Shown here: positions 34,263-43,061 of the stretch, in pieces
Numbering within the stretch: position 1 is the stretch's first letter
Layout of the letters: the number at the start of each line of letters is the position of its first letter
Assembly: GCF_020171525.1 (NCBI RefSeq)
Contig: NZ_JAIVAI010000006.1
Span: 116,196-180,195 of the forward strand
Source: Halobacillus yeomjeoni
GTDB taxonomy: Bacteria > Bacillota > Bacilli > Bacillales > Halobacillaceae
DNA: 64,000 nt
Direction of reading: 5' to 3'
Notes under the pieces: generated by a model
Databases searched by the model: none
What the model was told of the DNA's origin: nothing
What the model saw: the letters and a program-made list of their open reading frames with translations, nothing else
Made by a program: the position numbers and the translations under genes

Positions 34263-35549
34263 TTAAGGGGTTAAGTTGCCCTTTTTCTCTTGAACCAATC
34301 CGAGGACCGCCTGTCGATCGTTCCATGTCATCGGAGGATGCTCACTTTCGAGCTCGACCATATCGATCGCTCCTTCCACCGGGCATACGATCGAACATAA
34401 GTTACAGCCGACACAGTCTTCTTCACGGACTTTCAATATTGGATTCCCTTGTCCATCCTTCAGCATATCGATGCACTGATGGGACGTGTCTTCGCAGGCG
34501 ATATGACATTTGTTGCAGTTGATACACACATCGTTGTTGATGCGGGCGACGATTTTATAATTGAGGTCGAGGTTCCCCCAATCGGAGTACTTGGGAACAG
34601 ACTTCCCTACGAGTTCCTGGACGGAAGGGATCTCTTTTTCATCCAGATAATTGTTCAGACCGTCGATCATGTCCTCGACGATCCTGAATCCATGGTGCAT
34701 GGCGGCGGTGCAAATCTGTACGTTCGACGCTCCCATCAACATGAACTCAACGGCATTCTGCCAATTGGAAATGCCACCGATGCCCGATATCGGCACATTG
34801 ATACGCGGACTGCGCGCACATTCCCCTACCATATTGAGTGCGATCGGTTTGACGGCCGGACCACAGTACCCTCCGTGTGCTCCCTTGCCGCCAACATGAG
34901 GAATCGTATTCCACGTATCGATATCGACACCTGCGAGACTGTTGATCGTATTGATCATACTCACCGCATCCGCTCCGCCTCTCACAGCCGCTTCAGCGGT
35001 GGCGGTGATATCGGTGATATTCGGGGTCAACTTGACGATGACCGGTGTCTCGGCCGCTTCTTTCGCCCAAAAGGTCTGCTTTTCAACAAGCTCAGGAACC
35101 TGCCCGGATGCAGAACCCATCCCCCGTTCTGCCATCCCATGCGGACACCCGAAGTTGAGTTCCAGTCCGTCTACCCCGACTTCTTCGACTCTTTTTACAA
35201 TTTCATGCCACTTCTCCTGCTTGGGTTCGACCATCAATGAAGCGATGATGGCATGGTCGGGATACATTTTTTTCGTTTCATAAATTTCTTTCAGATTGAC
35301 CTCGAGCGGGCGATCCGTGATCAATTCAATGTTGTTGAAACCAGCCACGCGCTGCCCATTGAAACTGACAGCGGCAAAGCGGGAGGATACATTCAAAATC
35401 GGATCTCCGAGCGTTTTCCAGACGGCTCCGCCCCACCCAGCCTCAAAAGCCCTCTGCACCTGATACCCTGAATTCGTCGGTGGTGCAGAGGCAAGCCAAA
35501 ATGGGTTCGGTGATTGGATTCCTGCAAGATTGCTCCTTAAATCTGCCAT
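34263..35549 (-). CDS. preA: Dihydropyrimidine dehydrogenase, catalytic FMN subunit (PreA)
   Basis: 428 residues, ATG after AAAGGGGAG. The barrel domain resembles dihydroorotate dehydrogenase: LNFGCPHGMAERGMGSASGQ for flavin/substrate, KLTPNITDI, SGIGGISNW and MLMGASNVQICTA. Two 4Fe-4S clusters end the protein (CINCNKCHIACE and CVGCNLCSIVCP). With PreT it reduces uracil to dihydrouracil using NAD(P)H. At the position where mammalian enzyme has its active-site cysteine (GMGLACGQ), this protein has serine (GMGSASGQ). The subunits preT-preA are adjacent, as in E. coli. Confidence 0.9.
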   Translation of the reverse strand: MADLRSNLAGIQSPNPFWLASAPPTNSGYQVQRAFEAGWGGAVWKTLGDPILNVSSRFAAVSFNGQRVAGFNNIELITDRPLEVNLKEIYETKKMYPDHAIIASLMVEPKQEKWHEIVKRVEEVGVDGLELNFGCPHGMAERGMGSASGQVPELVEKQTFWAKEAAETPVIVKLTPNITDITATAEAAVRGGADAVSMINTINSLAGVDIDTWNTIPHVGGKGAHGGYCGPAVKPIALNMVGECARSPRINVPISGIGGISNWQNAVEFMLMGASNVQICTAAMHHGFRIVEDMIDGLNNYLDEKEIPSVQELVGKSVPKYSDWGNLDLNYKIVARINNDVCINCNKCHIACEDTSHQCIDMLKDGQGNPILKVREEDCVGCNLCSIVCPVEGAIDMVELESEHPPMTWNDRQAVLGLVQEKKGNLTP

Positions 35550-35577
35550 ACTGAACTCCCCTTTCTACGGAAATTTC

Positions 35578-36945
35578 CTATATCGTCACGGATTGTTCTT
35601 TGAATTGTTTGTGTATGGCATAAGCGGCATCTTTCCCTTGCTGGGCCGCTGTGACCACCATCGCTTCCCCTTTTCCTTTACCGAATACAACGTCTCCGCA
35701 CGCAAACACTTTCGGGTTGGAGGTACGGTACGATTCAGTCACTTGTACGACTCCATCTTTATGATCCAATTGGAATTGTTCGATCAAGCTGAGGTGCCGC
35801 GTTTGACCGATGGCTTTGATCACTGCATCAACAGGGATTTTGAAGTTGGATCCCTGTACCGGCTGTGGACGTCTTCTTCCATCCTTATCCGGCTCACCCA
35901 ATTCCATTTTTACGCATTCGATGGATCGAACGCTGCCCTTTTCATCACCATGTATTTTGACCGGCTGGGTCAGCCACTCGAACTCGACCCCGTCCTGCTT
36001 CGCAAATTCGAATTCAAAGTCATAAGCAGACATCTCTTCCTGAGTACGGCGGTAAAGGATTTTCACTTTTTCTGCACCCAGACGGACGGAACAAGTGGCT
36101 CCATCAATCGCCGTGTTTCCAGCTCCGATAACCGCGACCGTCTTGCCTATGAACGCATCCGTCAACGGTTTCGTTTTCGTATCTTTGACGAACTCGATTG
36201 CGTCATACACGCCGTCCAACTCTTCTCCTTCAATGCCAAGGTCAGGGACATGCGCCATTCCTGCAGCCAGAACAATGCTGTCATATGTAGAAAGCATCTC
36301 ATCAGCTGATATGTCTTTTCCGACAGTGGTGTTGGTACGGACTTTCACATCGAGATTTTTCACTTGATCGACTTCCCAGAAGGAAACTTCCTGTGGGAGA
36401 CGGAATGACACGATTCCATACGAGTTCAGGCCTCCCGCTTTGGAAGAAGATTCAAAGATCGTCACGTCATAGCCGAGTCTCGCCAGTTCGCGGGCCGCTG
36501 ACAACCCTGCTGGGCCTCCTCCGACGACCGCGACCGTCTTCCCGTTCCGCTCTCCTTTTTTGAACAATACTTGATCGTTTTTAATCGCCCAATCAGTTGC
36601 GTACCGCTGGAGATCTCCGATAACGATCGGTTTTGTCGAGTGGTTGAGTACGCACGCTCCTTCACACAATTCTTCCGTCGGACATACGCGGGCACAACTT
36701 GCGCCGACGGGGTTTGAGCTCATGATCGTCGTCGCTGATCCTTTTAAATTTCCTGAAGCGATTTTTTTGATGAACGAAGGAATGTCAATACCGGTGGGGC
36801 ATGCCTGTATACATGGAGCGTCATAGCAATACAGGCACCGGTTCGCTTCTTCCACCGCTTCCCGGTCGGTCAATGCCGGGTGGACTTCCTCGAAATTTCG
36901 AGACAGGTCTGTGAGGGAAATCTTCATTTTTTCAGACTTGGTCAA
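35578..36945 (-). CDS. preT: Dihydropyrimidine dehydrogenase, NAD(P)H-FAD subunit (PreT)
   Basis: 455 residues with a TTG start nine bases after AAGGAGG; the first in-frame ATG is too far. N-terminal iron-sulfur cysteines (CLYCYDAPCIQACPTGI and CARVCPTEELCEGAC) are followed by FAD (VVGGGPAGLSAARELARLGY) and NAD(P) (AVIGAGNTAIDGA) sites. GltD-like electron-input subunit, taking electrons from NAD(P)H to PreA. First gene of the six-gene operon; palindromic repeats R3 and R4 separate it from the ureidopropionase gene. Confidence 0.9.
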   Translation of the reverse strand: MTKSEKMKISLTDLSRNFEEVHPALTDREAVEEANRCLYCYDAPCIQACPTGIDIPSFIKKIASGNLKGSATTIMSSNPVGASCARVCPTEELCEGACVLNHSTKPIVIGDLQRYATDWAIKNDQVLFKKGERNGKTVAVVGGGPAGLSAARELARLGYDVTIFESSSKAGGLNSYGIVSFRLPQEVSFWEVDQVKNLDVKVRTNTTVGKDISADEMLSTYDSIVLAAGMAHVPDLGIEGEELDGVYDAIEFVKDTKTKPLTDAFIGKTVAVIGAGNTAIDGATCSVRLGAEKVKILYRRTQEEMSAYDFEFEFAKQDGVEFEWLTQPVKIHGDEKGSVRSIECVKMELGEPDKDGRRRPQPVQGSNFKIPVDAVIKAIGQTRHLSLIEQFQLDHKDGVVQVTESYRTSNPKVFACGDVVFGKGKGEAMVVTAAQQGKDAAYAIHKQFKEQSVTI

Positions 36946-36995
36946 TACTTTCCGCCTCCTTCAAGAAGTTGTAACATCAGTCAAGGCTCTAGATT

Positions 36996-37161
36996 GTTCC
37001 GTTGTTTGAGAAAGGTTCAGGAGTCAGGGGGACGAGTCGCTTTCCGCGGGCGTGACGCTGAGTCTCCTCGGCCTACGACCTCCGGGGTCTCAACTGTACT
37101 TGCATCCCGCAGGAGTCTCCCCGTCCCCCTGACTCCTTGCGACAATCAAGCGTAACGGAAC
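36996..37161 (+). repeat. Palindromic repeat copy R3
   Basis: Bounded by GTTCCGTT and AACGGAAC. Arms AGGAGTCAGGGGGACG and CGTCCCCCTGACTCCT pair perfectly over 16 bp and differ completely from the arms of R1, while the core (GAGTCGCTTTCCGCGGG, GAGTCTCCTCGGCC, CTCCGGGGTCTCAA, GCAGGAGTCTC) is the same. Confidence 0.8.
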
Positions 37162-37212
37162 CATGAAGTGTAAGATTGCTATATCTAATTACAATGAAAC
37201 TTATGAAGATTA

Positions 37213-37324
37213 GGGGAGGTGGAAATGGTGAGACTCCTGCGGGAGAAGCGGTAAGGGTGAGACCCCGCAGTGAAACGAGGAGGCTCAGCACCGCCCGCGG
37301 AAAGCGATCCATTTCCAACTCCCC
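37213..37324 (-). repeat. Palindromic repeat copy R4
   Basis: Minus-oriented copy. Arms GGGGAGGTGGAAATGG and CCATTTCCAACTCCCC pair with one mismatch. Core GAGACTCCTGCGGG, GGTGAGACCCCGCAG, GAGGAGGCTCAGCA, CCCGCGGAAAGCG. No terminal TCCGTT boxes were seen. Confidence 0.8.
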
Positions 37325-37362
37325 TCCCACTTATCAAAAACAACCCGCTTATCTTTGAAAAT

Positions 37363-37407
37363 AAAAAAGCTGACCATTCTTCACTTTCATTTGTGTTGGT
37401 CAGCTTT
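37363..37407 (-). terminator. Terminator of the ureidopropionase gene
   Basis: AAAGCTGACCA and TGGTCAGCTTT pair around a 20-nt loop and a T run follows on the minus strand. Confidence 0.8.
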
Positions 37408-37418
37408 GGTGTATTTTC

Positions 37419-38309
37419 TTATGGTAGTAGGGAAGTCATTTCGCCGTAGGTTTCTGGCCGGCGGTCGCGGTAGAACTGCCATAGGTCGCGTACTTCACGG
37501 ATCATCTTTTTGTTCATTTCCCCTATGATGACTTCTTCTTCATCACGGCTGCCGGTGGCGACAAAGCTTCCGCGTGGATCGACGAGATAGGATTGTCCAT
37601 AAAACTCTCCCATGTTCCACGGCCCCTCCGTACCGACACGGTTGATGGCTCCTAAATAATAACCATTGGCGACGGCATGAGCCGGCTGTTCGAGTTTCCA
37701 TAAGTACTCAGATAAGCCGGCAACCGTTGCCGATGGGTTGAACACGATTTCCGCCCCTTTCAAACCGAGCAGTCTCGCGCCTTCAGGGAAGTGGCGGTCA
37801 TAACAAATATAGACCCCGACTTTAGCAAAAGCTGTGTCAAATACCGGATATCCTAAGTTGCCTGGTTTGAAATAATATTTCTCCCAAAAACCGCAGCCTT
37901 CTTCTCCGACTTTGACATGGGGAATATGCTGTTTCCTGTACTTACCAAGGTAAGAGCCGTCAGCGTCGATGACTGCAGCTGTATTGTAGTAGGTAGCAAT
38001 TCCTTCTCTTTCATAAATCGGGAGGATGATGACCACACCCAGTTCTCTTGCGAGGGCCTGGAATTGAGTCGTCGTCGGCCCTTCAGGAATCTCTTCAGCC
38101 GAGTCATACCACTTGGCATTCTGCTCAGCACAGAAATAAGGACCGTAGAATATCTCCTGCAGGCAGATGATTTGTGCTCCTTTTTCTGCTGCGTCCCTTA
38201 CAAGCTGGATATGCTTCTCGATCGATTTTTCTTTATGGACGGATACAGGCTCGTTTCCATCCACCTCATGTCTGGCTTGGATCAAACCGATTTTTACGAT
38301 ATCGGACAT
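37419..38309 (-). CDS. Beta-ureidopropionase (N-carbamoyl-beta-alanine amidohydrolase)
   Basis: 296 residues, ATG after AAAGGAGGAATATGC. Nitrilase superfamily: catalytic glutamate in CLQEIFYGPYF, lysine in KYRKQHIPH and cysteine in VYICYDRHFPEGAR, then AEIVFNPSATVAG. In this cluster it would hydrolyse N-carbamoyl-beta-alanine to beta-alanine, CO2 and ammonia, completing the reductive pathway. The gene is separately transcribed ahead of preT, with R3/R4 between. N-carbamoylputrescine or another carbamoyl amide is possible by family, but context is strong. Confidence 0.87.
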   Translation of the reverse strand: MSDIVKIGLIQARHEVDGNEPVSVHKEKSIEKHIQLVRDAAEKGAQIICLQEIFYGPYFCAEQNAKWYDSAEEIPEGPTTTQFQALARELGVVIILPIYEREGIATYYNTAAVIDADGSYLGKYRKQHIPHVKVGEEGCGFWEKYYFKPGNLGYPVFDTAFAKVGVYICYDRHFPEGARLLGLKGAEIVFNPSATVAGLSEYLWKLEQPAHAVANGYYLGAINRVGTEGPWNMGEFYGQSYLVDPRGSFVATGSRDEEEVIIGEMNKKMIREVRDLWQFYRDRRPETYGEMTSLLP

Positions 38310-38732
38310 GCATATTCCTCCTTTAGTTTCGTGAACCTTATATGTAGCAAGTATTACGGTCATTGCACGAACGCTCAGTTTTATTTTGTTAAAAATTTTG
38401 ATAGGTGTGGGTCAGTCATGATAGGGATTTAAGATTATTCATTTTGGAGATGTATTGTGGAATCATGGTGGCAGTCATTTGACCTTAGGTGAAATCTATC
38501 TAACTGGAATTCGAAACGCCCCTCCTTTTTTCGTTTCGTTGTTTCATGAAGTCTATAAATAAAAAACTATCACAACTCTTGTAAAAAGATTGTTGAATTT
38601 TTCCATAAATATACTGTTTTTTTGTCATATCATTACTAATCTTCGTCCATATGGAAGAAAACATGAAAAAAGAGGGGCATCTTCAACCATCCATGCATTC
38701 ACAGATGATTGAGGATGCCCCCCTTCTATTCG
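38310..38732. other. Gene-free stretch between ureidopropionase and a small membrane protein
   Basis: AT-rich. Holds the presumed promoter of the ureidopropionase gene on the minus strand and the terminator at 38667-38722. No ORF or other motif was recognised. Confidence 0.45.
38667..38722 (-). terminator. Terminator of the haem-oxidase-like small gene
   Basis: GGGGCATCCTCAATCATC and GATGGTTGAAGATGCCCC pair with small bulges; CTTTTTT follows on the minus strand. Confidence 0.8.
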
Positions 38733-39104
38733 TTATTCAGATTTTAAGTTTAAGAAGATATTAAAGACAAATAAGAAGACAGCGAGTACTGTAAGAGAAG
38801 CTCCCGTAGCGATCACCGGTACCCACTGGTCACTCTCTAAGACTATGGACAAATAGAGTCCGGCCATCATGATCGGAAGTCCTGCATTGTGAAGCCAGAA
38901 ATGAAATTTACCCAGTTTCGCTTCTCCAAGGCTTGGAAACAGGTGATACAAAATCCCGGCCAGTGTGAGTGCCGTCCATCCTAATAAGTTGATGTGTACG
39001 TGTACAGGCGTCAACGCATAATCGTGAACGAGTGACATATAATAGCCGATCGCCACCCCCACAGCAAAATAAATGCTTGAAATTTTGATTAACGTAATCC
39101 CCAT
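38733..39104 (-). CDS. Small four-helix membrane protein, haem-copper oxidase subunit I-like
   Basis: 123 residues with four membrane helices. The motif HVHINLLGW and the late TLAGILYHLFP/HNAGLPIMMAGL segments resemble the histidine-bearing core helices of cytochrome oxidase or NorB subunit I, but at about a quarter of the length. Similar single-domain proteins are found in Bacillaceae and are annotated as cytochrome oxidase relatives. A haem-binding or gas-sensing role is possible; oxidase activity is not, since copper ligands are absent. Monocistronic with its own terminator. Confidence 0.68.
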   Translation of the reverse strand: MGITLIKISSIYFAVGVAIGYYMSLVHDYALTPVHVHINLLGWTALTLAGILYHLFPSLGEAKLGKFHFWLHNAGLPIMMAGLYLSIVLESDQWVPVIATGASLTVLAVFLFVFNIFLNLKSE

Positions 39105-39227
39105 AAGCGACCTCCTTCTTTATTCCCTTCATCTATACGCTCCTTGAGGCATAAACAGAATAATAGATTTTGGCGGGGGAAAAGTCGTAAAATGGGAATG
39201 TATCTTTATAAAGAGGTGAGATTATTT

Positions 39228-39953
39228 ATGAGAATTGAAATTTGGTCAGATTTCGTCTGTCCTTTTTGCTATATCGGAAAACGACGTTTGGAAGAAGCGT
39301 TGGAGCAGTTTCCACAGAAAGATCAAGTCGAAGTTGTTTATAAAAGCTTTGAGCTGGATCCGAATGCCGAACGGAATAAAGAAGCGAACATGCATGAAAA
39401 ACTTTCAAAAAAGTACGGTCGGACTTTAGATGAGGCACGTGAAATGACAAGGAATATGACTGAGCAAGCTGCGATGTCCGGTCTTGATTTCCATTTCGAC
39501 ACAATGATTCCGACAAATACTCTCGATGCCCACCGGGTTGCGAAACTCGCTGAAACGAAAGGACTTGGAAAAGAAATCACGGAGCGTTTCCTTAAAGCGG
39601 TATTGACCGATTCAAAAGACATCGGTGACCATGAAACATTGATGGACCTATCATCTGAAATAGGTTTGGAACGTGCTGAAGTGAAATCTGTCCTTGAAGG
39701 AGAAGAGTATACGGATGCGGTCCGCTCAGAAGAGCAGGAAGCACACCAGATCGGCGTCCAGGGCGTGCCTTTCTTTGTCATCAATCGTAAATACGCTGTG
39801 TCCGGAGCTCAGCCGACAGAGATTTTCGTCCAAGGTCTTGAGAAAGCTTTTGAAGAAGAGCAGAAGTCTTCTCCATTTGAAGATCTGTCTACTGACCAAG
39901 ACGCGGCATGCACTGAAGACGGATGCGAAGTTCCGAGCGGGGATAAACAATAA
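39228..39953 (+). CDS. DsbA-family oxidoreductase, FrnE type
   Basis: 241 residues from the ATG after GAGGTGAG; longer starts have no site. The active site is SDFVCPFCYIGKRRLE near the N-terminus, with the long helical insertion usual in FrnE and the cis-proline loop QGVPFFVINRKYAVSG. No signal peptide, so it is cytoplasmic. FrnE-type proteins act in polyketide or stress-related thiol chemistry; a particular substrate cannot be named. The C-terminus has an unusual tail (CTEDGCEVPSGDKQ) with two extra cysteines. Confidence 0.85.
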   Translation: MRIEIWSDFVCPFCYIGKRRLEEALEQFPQKDQVEVVYKSFELDPNAERNKEANMHEKLSKKYGRTLDEAREMTRNMTEQAAMSGLDFHFDTMIPTNTLDAHRVAKLAETKGLGKEITERFLKAVLTDSKDIGDHETLMDLSSEIGLERAEVKSVLEGEEYTDAVRSEEQEAHQIGVQGVPFFVINRKYAVSGAQPTEIFVQGLEKAFEEEQKSSPFEDLSTDQDAACTEDGCEVPSGDKQ

Positions 39954-39994
39954 TTCAGCCTCTACTCTCCGTTTACATGTTCTCGTGCGAGCTG

Positions 39995-40082
39995 TTTATC
40001 AGCCAAAAAGGGGATTTTATCGGCGGAAATTCCAATTTATCGACCAAAAAAGGAAATTTATCAGCAAAAATCCCAATTTATC
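39995..40082 (+). repeat. Array of five 20-21-bp degenerate repeats (TTTATCRGCGAAA type)
   Basis: TTTATC occurs at 39995, 40016, 40036, 40057 and 40077 (spacing 21, 20, 21, 20), each followed by (A/G)(G/A)C(G/C)(A/G)AAA. Same unit as the minus-strand array at 24522-24640. Sits between the FrnE gene and its terminator. Confidence 0.72.
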
Positions 40083-40085
40083 AAC

Positions 40086-40122
40086 CAAACCCCACGATCA
40101 CCCGACCGTGGGGGTTTTATTT
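40086..40122. terminator. Bidirectional terminator
   Basis: AAACCCCACG and CGTGGGGGTTT pair around ATCACCCGAC-type loop sequence, with T-rich sequence after it on the plus strand. It separates convergent genes and overlaps the glcF stop codon. Confidence 0.75.
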
Positions 40123-41415
40123 CGGTTGTGGATCCGCTTGGATGAGGAGGTCGACTAAATGGACAGCGTCGATTTGATTACTTTTGCCGGACCGTTCGAC
40201 TCCAAGCTTCATTTGCAGTAAGCACCCTGGATTTGATGTCACAATACCATCAGGATTCACTCCACATACATCCTCCATTTTCACATCTAAAATCTCCATT
40301 GAGTCCTCGTAATTCACGATGTTATAAACCCCCGCTGAACCGCAGCAAAAATCAGGGCGATCCATTGCTTTCAATTGGACTCCTGGTATTTTCCCGATCA
40401 ATTCAAGAGGAGGTTCCGTCACCTTCTGTACATTGGTCATATGGCAGGAAGGCTGATAGGTTATGGTTTTATCAAGTGAACACTTAAACTCCAGACCATC
40501 TAATTCGACTAAAACCTCTGAAATATCTTTCACCTTAGAAACAAACGTAAGCGCTCGTTCATACCAAGCGGATCCTTTTTCAAACAAATGATGATATTCA
40601 ATCATTCTCGCTCCGCATCCACCTGCATTATTAACGATATAATCAACGTTTTCCTCTTCAAAGACTGCAATATTCTTTTTAGCCAAATCCACAGAAGAAC
40701 TGATTTTTCCTGAATGGGCATGGAGTGCCCCACAGCACGTCTGTTGTTCCGGAATCACGACTTCCGCTCCACTTCTAAGCAGCAATTCTATCGTGTTCTC
40801 ATTGGATTCGAAAAACATGCTGTCCATGATACACCCTGTAAAAAAAGCCACTTTGGCTGATGCGGGCCTTTTTCTCATGTATCGCTTCACGCGTTTCTTT
40901 CTCCTTTTTGGAGAAGGCAGATCCGGGAGCACTCTCTCAAAGGCATCCAAATGATTGGGGGCAAGTTTCGTCCACCCCAAGGTTTGCGCTACTTTTTGAA
41001 ATCCTGACTTTTGATACAGCCATGTGGCATGCCCCAAAGTATTCATCCATTTTTGTGAAGGGAAAAATGATTGGAATAAAAACTGTTCCAGCTTCTTCTG
41101 AGTTGGAGATTTCACCTTTTGTTCATCGATGACTTGCTTGGCCCCTTCTAAAATTTGTCCGTACTGGACATTTGTCGGACAGACGGTCGTGCAGGCCATG
41201 CACCCGAGACATTTTTCAATAGGGTTCTCAAGGTCCTGGACGGTTCCTTTTCCTTCAGCGACCATTTTCACTAAATTGATCCGCCCCCTAGGAGAATGTG
41301 TCTCCCTTTCCATCGTTTCATACGTTGGACAAGCGGGCAGACAATAGCCGCACTGGACACAGTCAAACGTTTTGTCATAATTGAGCTTTTCCTGCAAAGC
41401 TTTTAGATTACTCAT
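40117..41415 (-). CDS. glcF: Glycolate oxidase, iron-sulfur subunit
   Basis: 432 residues; the ATG overlaps the glcD stop region (GAATGAGTAA), so translation is coupled and no strong ribosome site is needed. N-terminal clusters CVQCGYCLPACP and CLGCMACTTVCP bind two 4Fe-4S centres; C-terminal CCG motifs (CCGALHAHSG and CCGSAGVYN) match the GlcF/LutA/heterodisulfide reductase fold. With GlcD it oxidises glycolate (or D-lactate/2-hydroxy acids) and passes electrons to the respiratory chain. B. subtilis has the same pair as ysfC-ysfD. Confidence 0.86.
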   Translation of the reverse strand: MSNLKALQEKLNYDKTFDCVQCGYCLPACPTYETMERETHSPRGRINLVKMVAEGKGTVQDLENPIEKCLGCMACTTVCPTNVQYGQILEGAKQVIDEQKVKSPTQKKLEQFLFQSFFPSQKWMNTLGHATWLYQKSGFQKVAQTLGWTKLAPNHLDAFERVLPDLPSPKRRKKRVKRYMRKRPASAKVAFFTGCIMDSMFFESNENTIELLLRSGAEVVIPEQQTCCGALHAHSGKISSSVDLAKKNIAVFEEENVDYIVNNAGGCGARMIEYHHLFEKGSAWYERALTFVSKVKDISEVLVELDGLEFKCSLDKTITYQPSCHMTNVQKVTEPPLELIGKIPGVQLKAMDRPDFCCGSAGVYNIVNYEDSMEILDVKMEDVCGVNPDGIVTSNPGCLLQMKLGVERSGKSNQIDAVHLVDLLIQADPQPK

Positions 41416-42811
41416 TCCGAAGCACCAGTTTCTGGCTTTTTTCCGCAAATATTTTTCCTGGATTCATAATTCCATTGGGATCCCAGGCTTCTTTCACCCG
41501 TTTCATCATATCCAGGCCGATTTCACCGAGTTCCTGTTCCATAAACGGGGCTTTCATCGTTCCGATTCCATGCTCCCCGGAAAGTGTTCCTCCTAGTTCA
41601 ATCGCCGCTTCGAATATCTCTCCGACCGCCTGTTCCACCCTTGCCATTTCTTCATGGTCGCGCTTGTCACACAGCACATTCGGATGGAGGTTTCCGTCAC
41701 CGGCATGGCCGAACACGACGATTTCGACATCATATTTTTCTTTAATGACTTGCAGGCGTTCAATCAAATCGGGGATTTTGCTGCGGGGGACGGTCGCATC
41801 TTCAGATACCTTCGTCGGTTTGATTTGTGCGATAGCCGGAGAAACTTGTTTTCTTGCGTGCCATATTTCATCCGCATCTTTTTCAGTTTTCGGAATGATA
41901 ATGTCCGTGGCCCCTATTTTCTTCATGATATCTTCTACGAGTTTCCGCTCGATTTTCAACGTTTCAGGATGCCCATCCAGTTCTATAATGACAATTGCTG
42001 CAGCTTCCACCGGCAGTCCAATCGGTTTGAAGTTTTCAACTGCCTGTATACAAGCTTGATCCATAAACTCCATTTTGGAAGGAAGAATCCCTGATGTGAG
42101 TGTTTTTGAGATAGCCTCTCCTGCGCTGCGAACTTTATCAAAGCTGACCATCATCGTCTGTACGGCAGGAGGTTTCGGCATCAATTTCAACGTCGCTTCA
42201 GTGATGACCCCAAGCGTCCCTTCCGAACCTACGATCAGTTTGGTCAGGTCATACCCGGTCACATTTTTGATCGTCTGTCCTCCTGTCCGTATGATCTCCC
42301 CTTCTGGAGTGATCACTTCAAGGCCTATGACATGATCTTTCGTAACCCCGTATTTCAAGCCTCTCGGTCCCCCGGAATTTTCCGCTAGATTTCCGCCAAT
42401 CGTAGCGACATGGGCGCTGCTGGGATCGGGCGCATACATCAATCCGTGCTCTTCGGCTGCTTTATTGATGTCTGCTGTCAAAACGCTCGGTGATACGGAA
42501 ACGATCAGATCTTCCGGTCGCAGGTCAATCGTTTTCGGCCACTGTGACATATCGAGGACGATCCCGCCATAGACAGGCAGTGGTCCACCGCTCAGACACG
42601 TCCCTTGGCCTCGAGGATAGACGGGAATTTTATGTAGGTTTGCCAATTTAAGAATGGATACAATCTCTGACTTCTGCTGCGGCTGGACGACGACATCCGG
42701 CAGGTATTCACCGAATGAAGCATCAAAGCTGTAACTGTATCGGTCCGCCAAATCGGTCATGACTCTTTTTTCCGGAAGAATTTCCTTTAATCTCTCAATC
42801 CACGATTCCAT
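41408..42811 (-). CDS. glcD: Glycolate oxidase, FAD-linked subunit
   Basis: 467 residues from the ATG eight bases after AGAGGAG; a GTG nine bases upstream overlaps that site. PCMH-type FAD domain: YPRGQGTCLSGGPLPVYGG and ATIGGNLAENSGGPRGLKYG; C-terminal VFGHAGDGNLHPNV and GTLSGEHGIGTMKA are the GlcD/D-lactate dehydrogenase cap motifs. Flavin oxidises glycolate to glyoxylate. Overlaps glcF by eight bases, and no glcE is present in the pair. D-lactate specificity cannot be excluded. Confidence 0.87.
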   Translation of the reverse strand: MESWIERLKEILPEKRVMTDLADRYSYSFDASFGEYLPDVVVQPQQKSEIVSILKLANLHKIPVYPRGQGTCLSGGPLPVYGGIVLDMSQWPKTIDLRPEDLIVSVSPSVLTADINKAAEEHGLMYAPDPSSAHVATIGGNLAENSGGPRGLKYGVTKDHVIGLEVITPEGEIIRTGGQTIKNVTGYDLTKLIVGSEGTLGVITEATLKLMPKPPAVQTMMVSFDKVRSAGEAISKTLTSGILPSKMEFMDQACIQAVENFKPIGLPVEAAAIVIIELDGHPETLKIERKLVEDIMKKIGATDIIIPKTEKDADEIWHARKQVSPAIAQIKPTKVSEDATVPRSKIPDLIERLQVIKEKYDVEIVVFGHAGDGNLHPNVLCDKRDHEEMARVEQAVGEIFEAAIELGGTLSGEHGIGTMKAPFMEQELGEIGLDMMKRVKEAWDPNGIMNPGKIFAEKSQKLVLRNE

Positions 42812-42887
42812 CCTCTCCACTCCTCTTCAAAGATATATCTCATTCAACAAATGTCCAAAGCTACTGTAGATTTATACCGAGGTTGGG

Positions 42888-43061
42888 GTGTTTCCGTTTC
42901 GCTGTATTGAAAATAGGACGTCCAGGAAATCACTCGCTTTCCGTGGGCATGCGCTGAGCCTCCTCAGACTCCGTCTTCCGGGGTCTCACCTGACATGTGC
43001 ATCCCACAGGAGTCTCCCGATTTCCCGGACCTCCTTCCGATTATTCGAATAACGGAAACAC
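42888..43061 (+). repeat. Palindromic repeat copy R5
   Basis: Bounded by perfect 11-bp inverted repeats GTGTTTCCGTT and AACGGAAACAC. Arms TCCAGGAAATC and GATTTCCCGGA pair with one mismatch. Core CTCGCTTTCCGTGGG, GAGCCTCCTCAGAC, CTTCCGGGGTCTCACC, CAGGAGTCTCCC. Confidence 0.8.

Noticed and set aside
39995..40082. CRISPR array
   Set aside because: The period is 20-21 bp with an 11-14 bp conserved part, no constant spacers and no cas genes.
41475..42059. 194-residue plus-strand ORF antisense to glcD
   Set aside because: It is the mirror of a well-supported gene and shows no domain or ribosome site.
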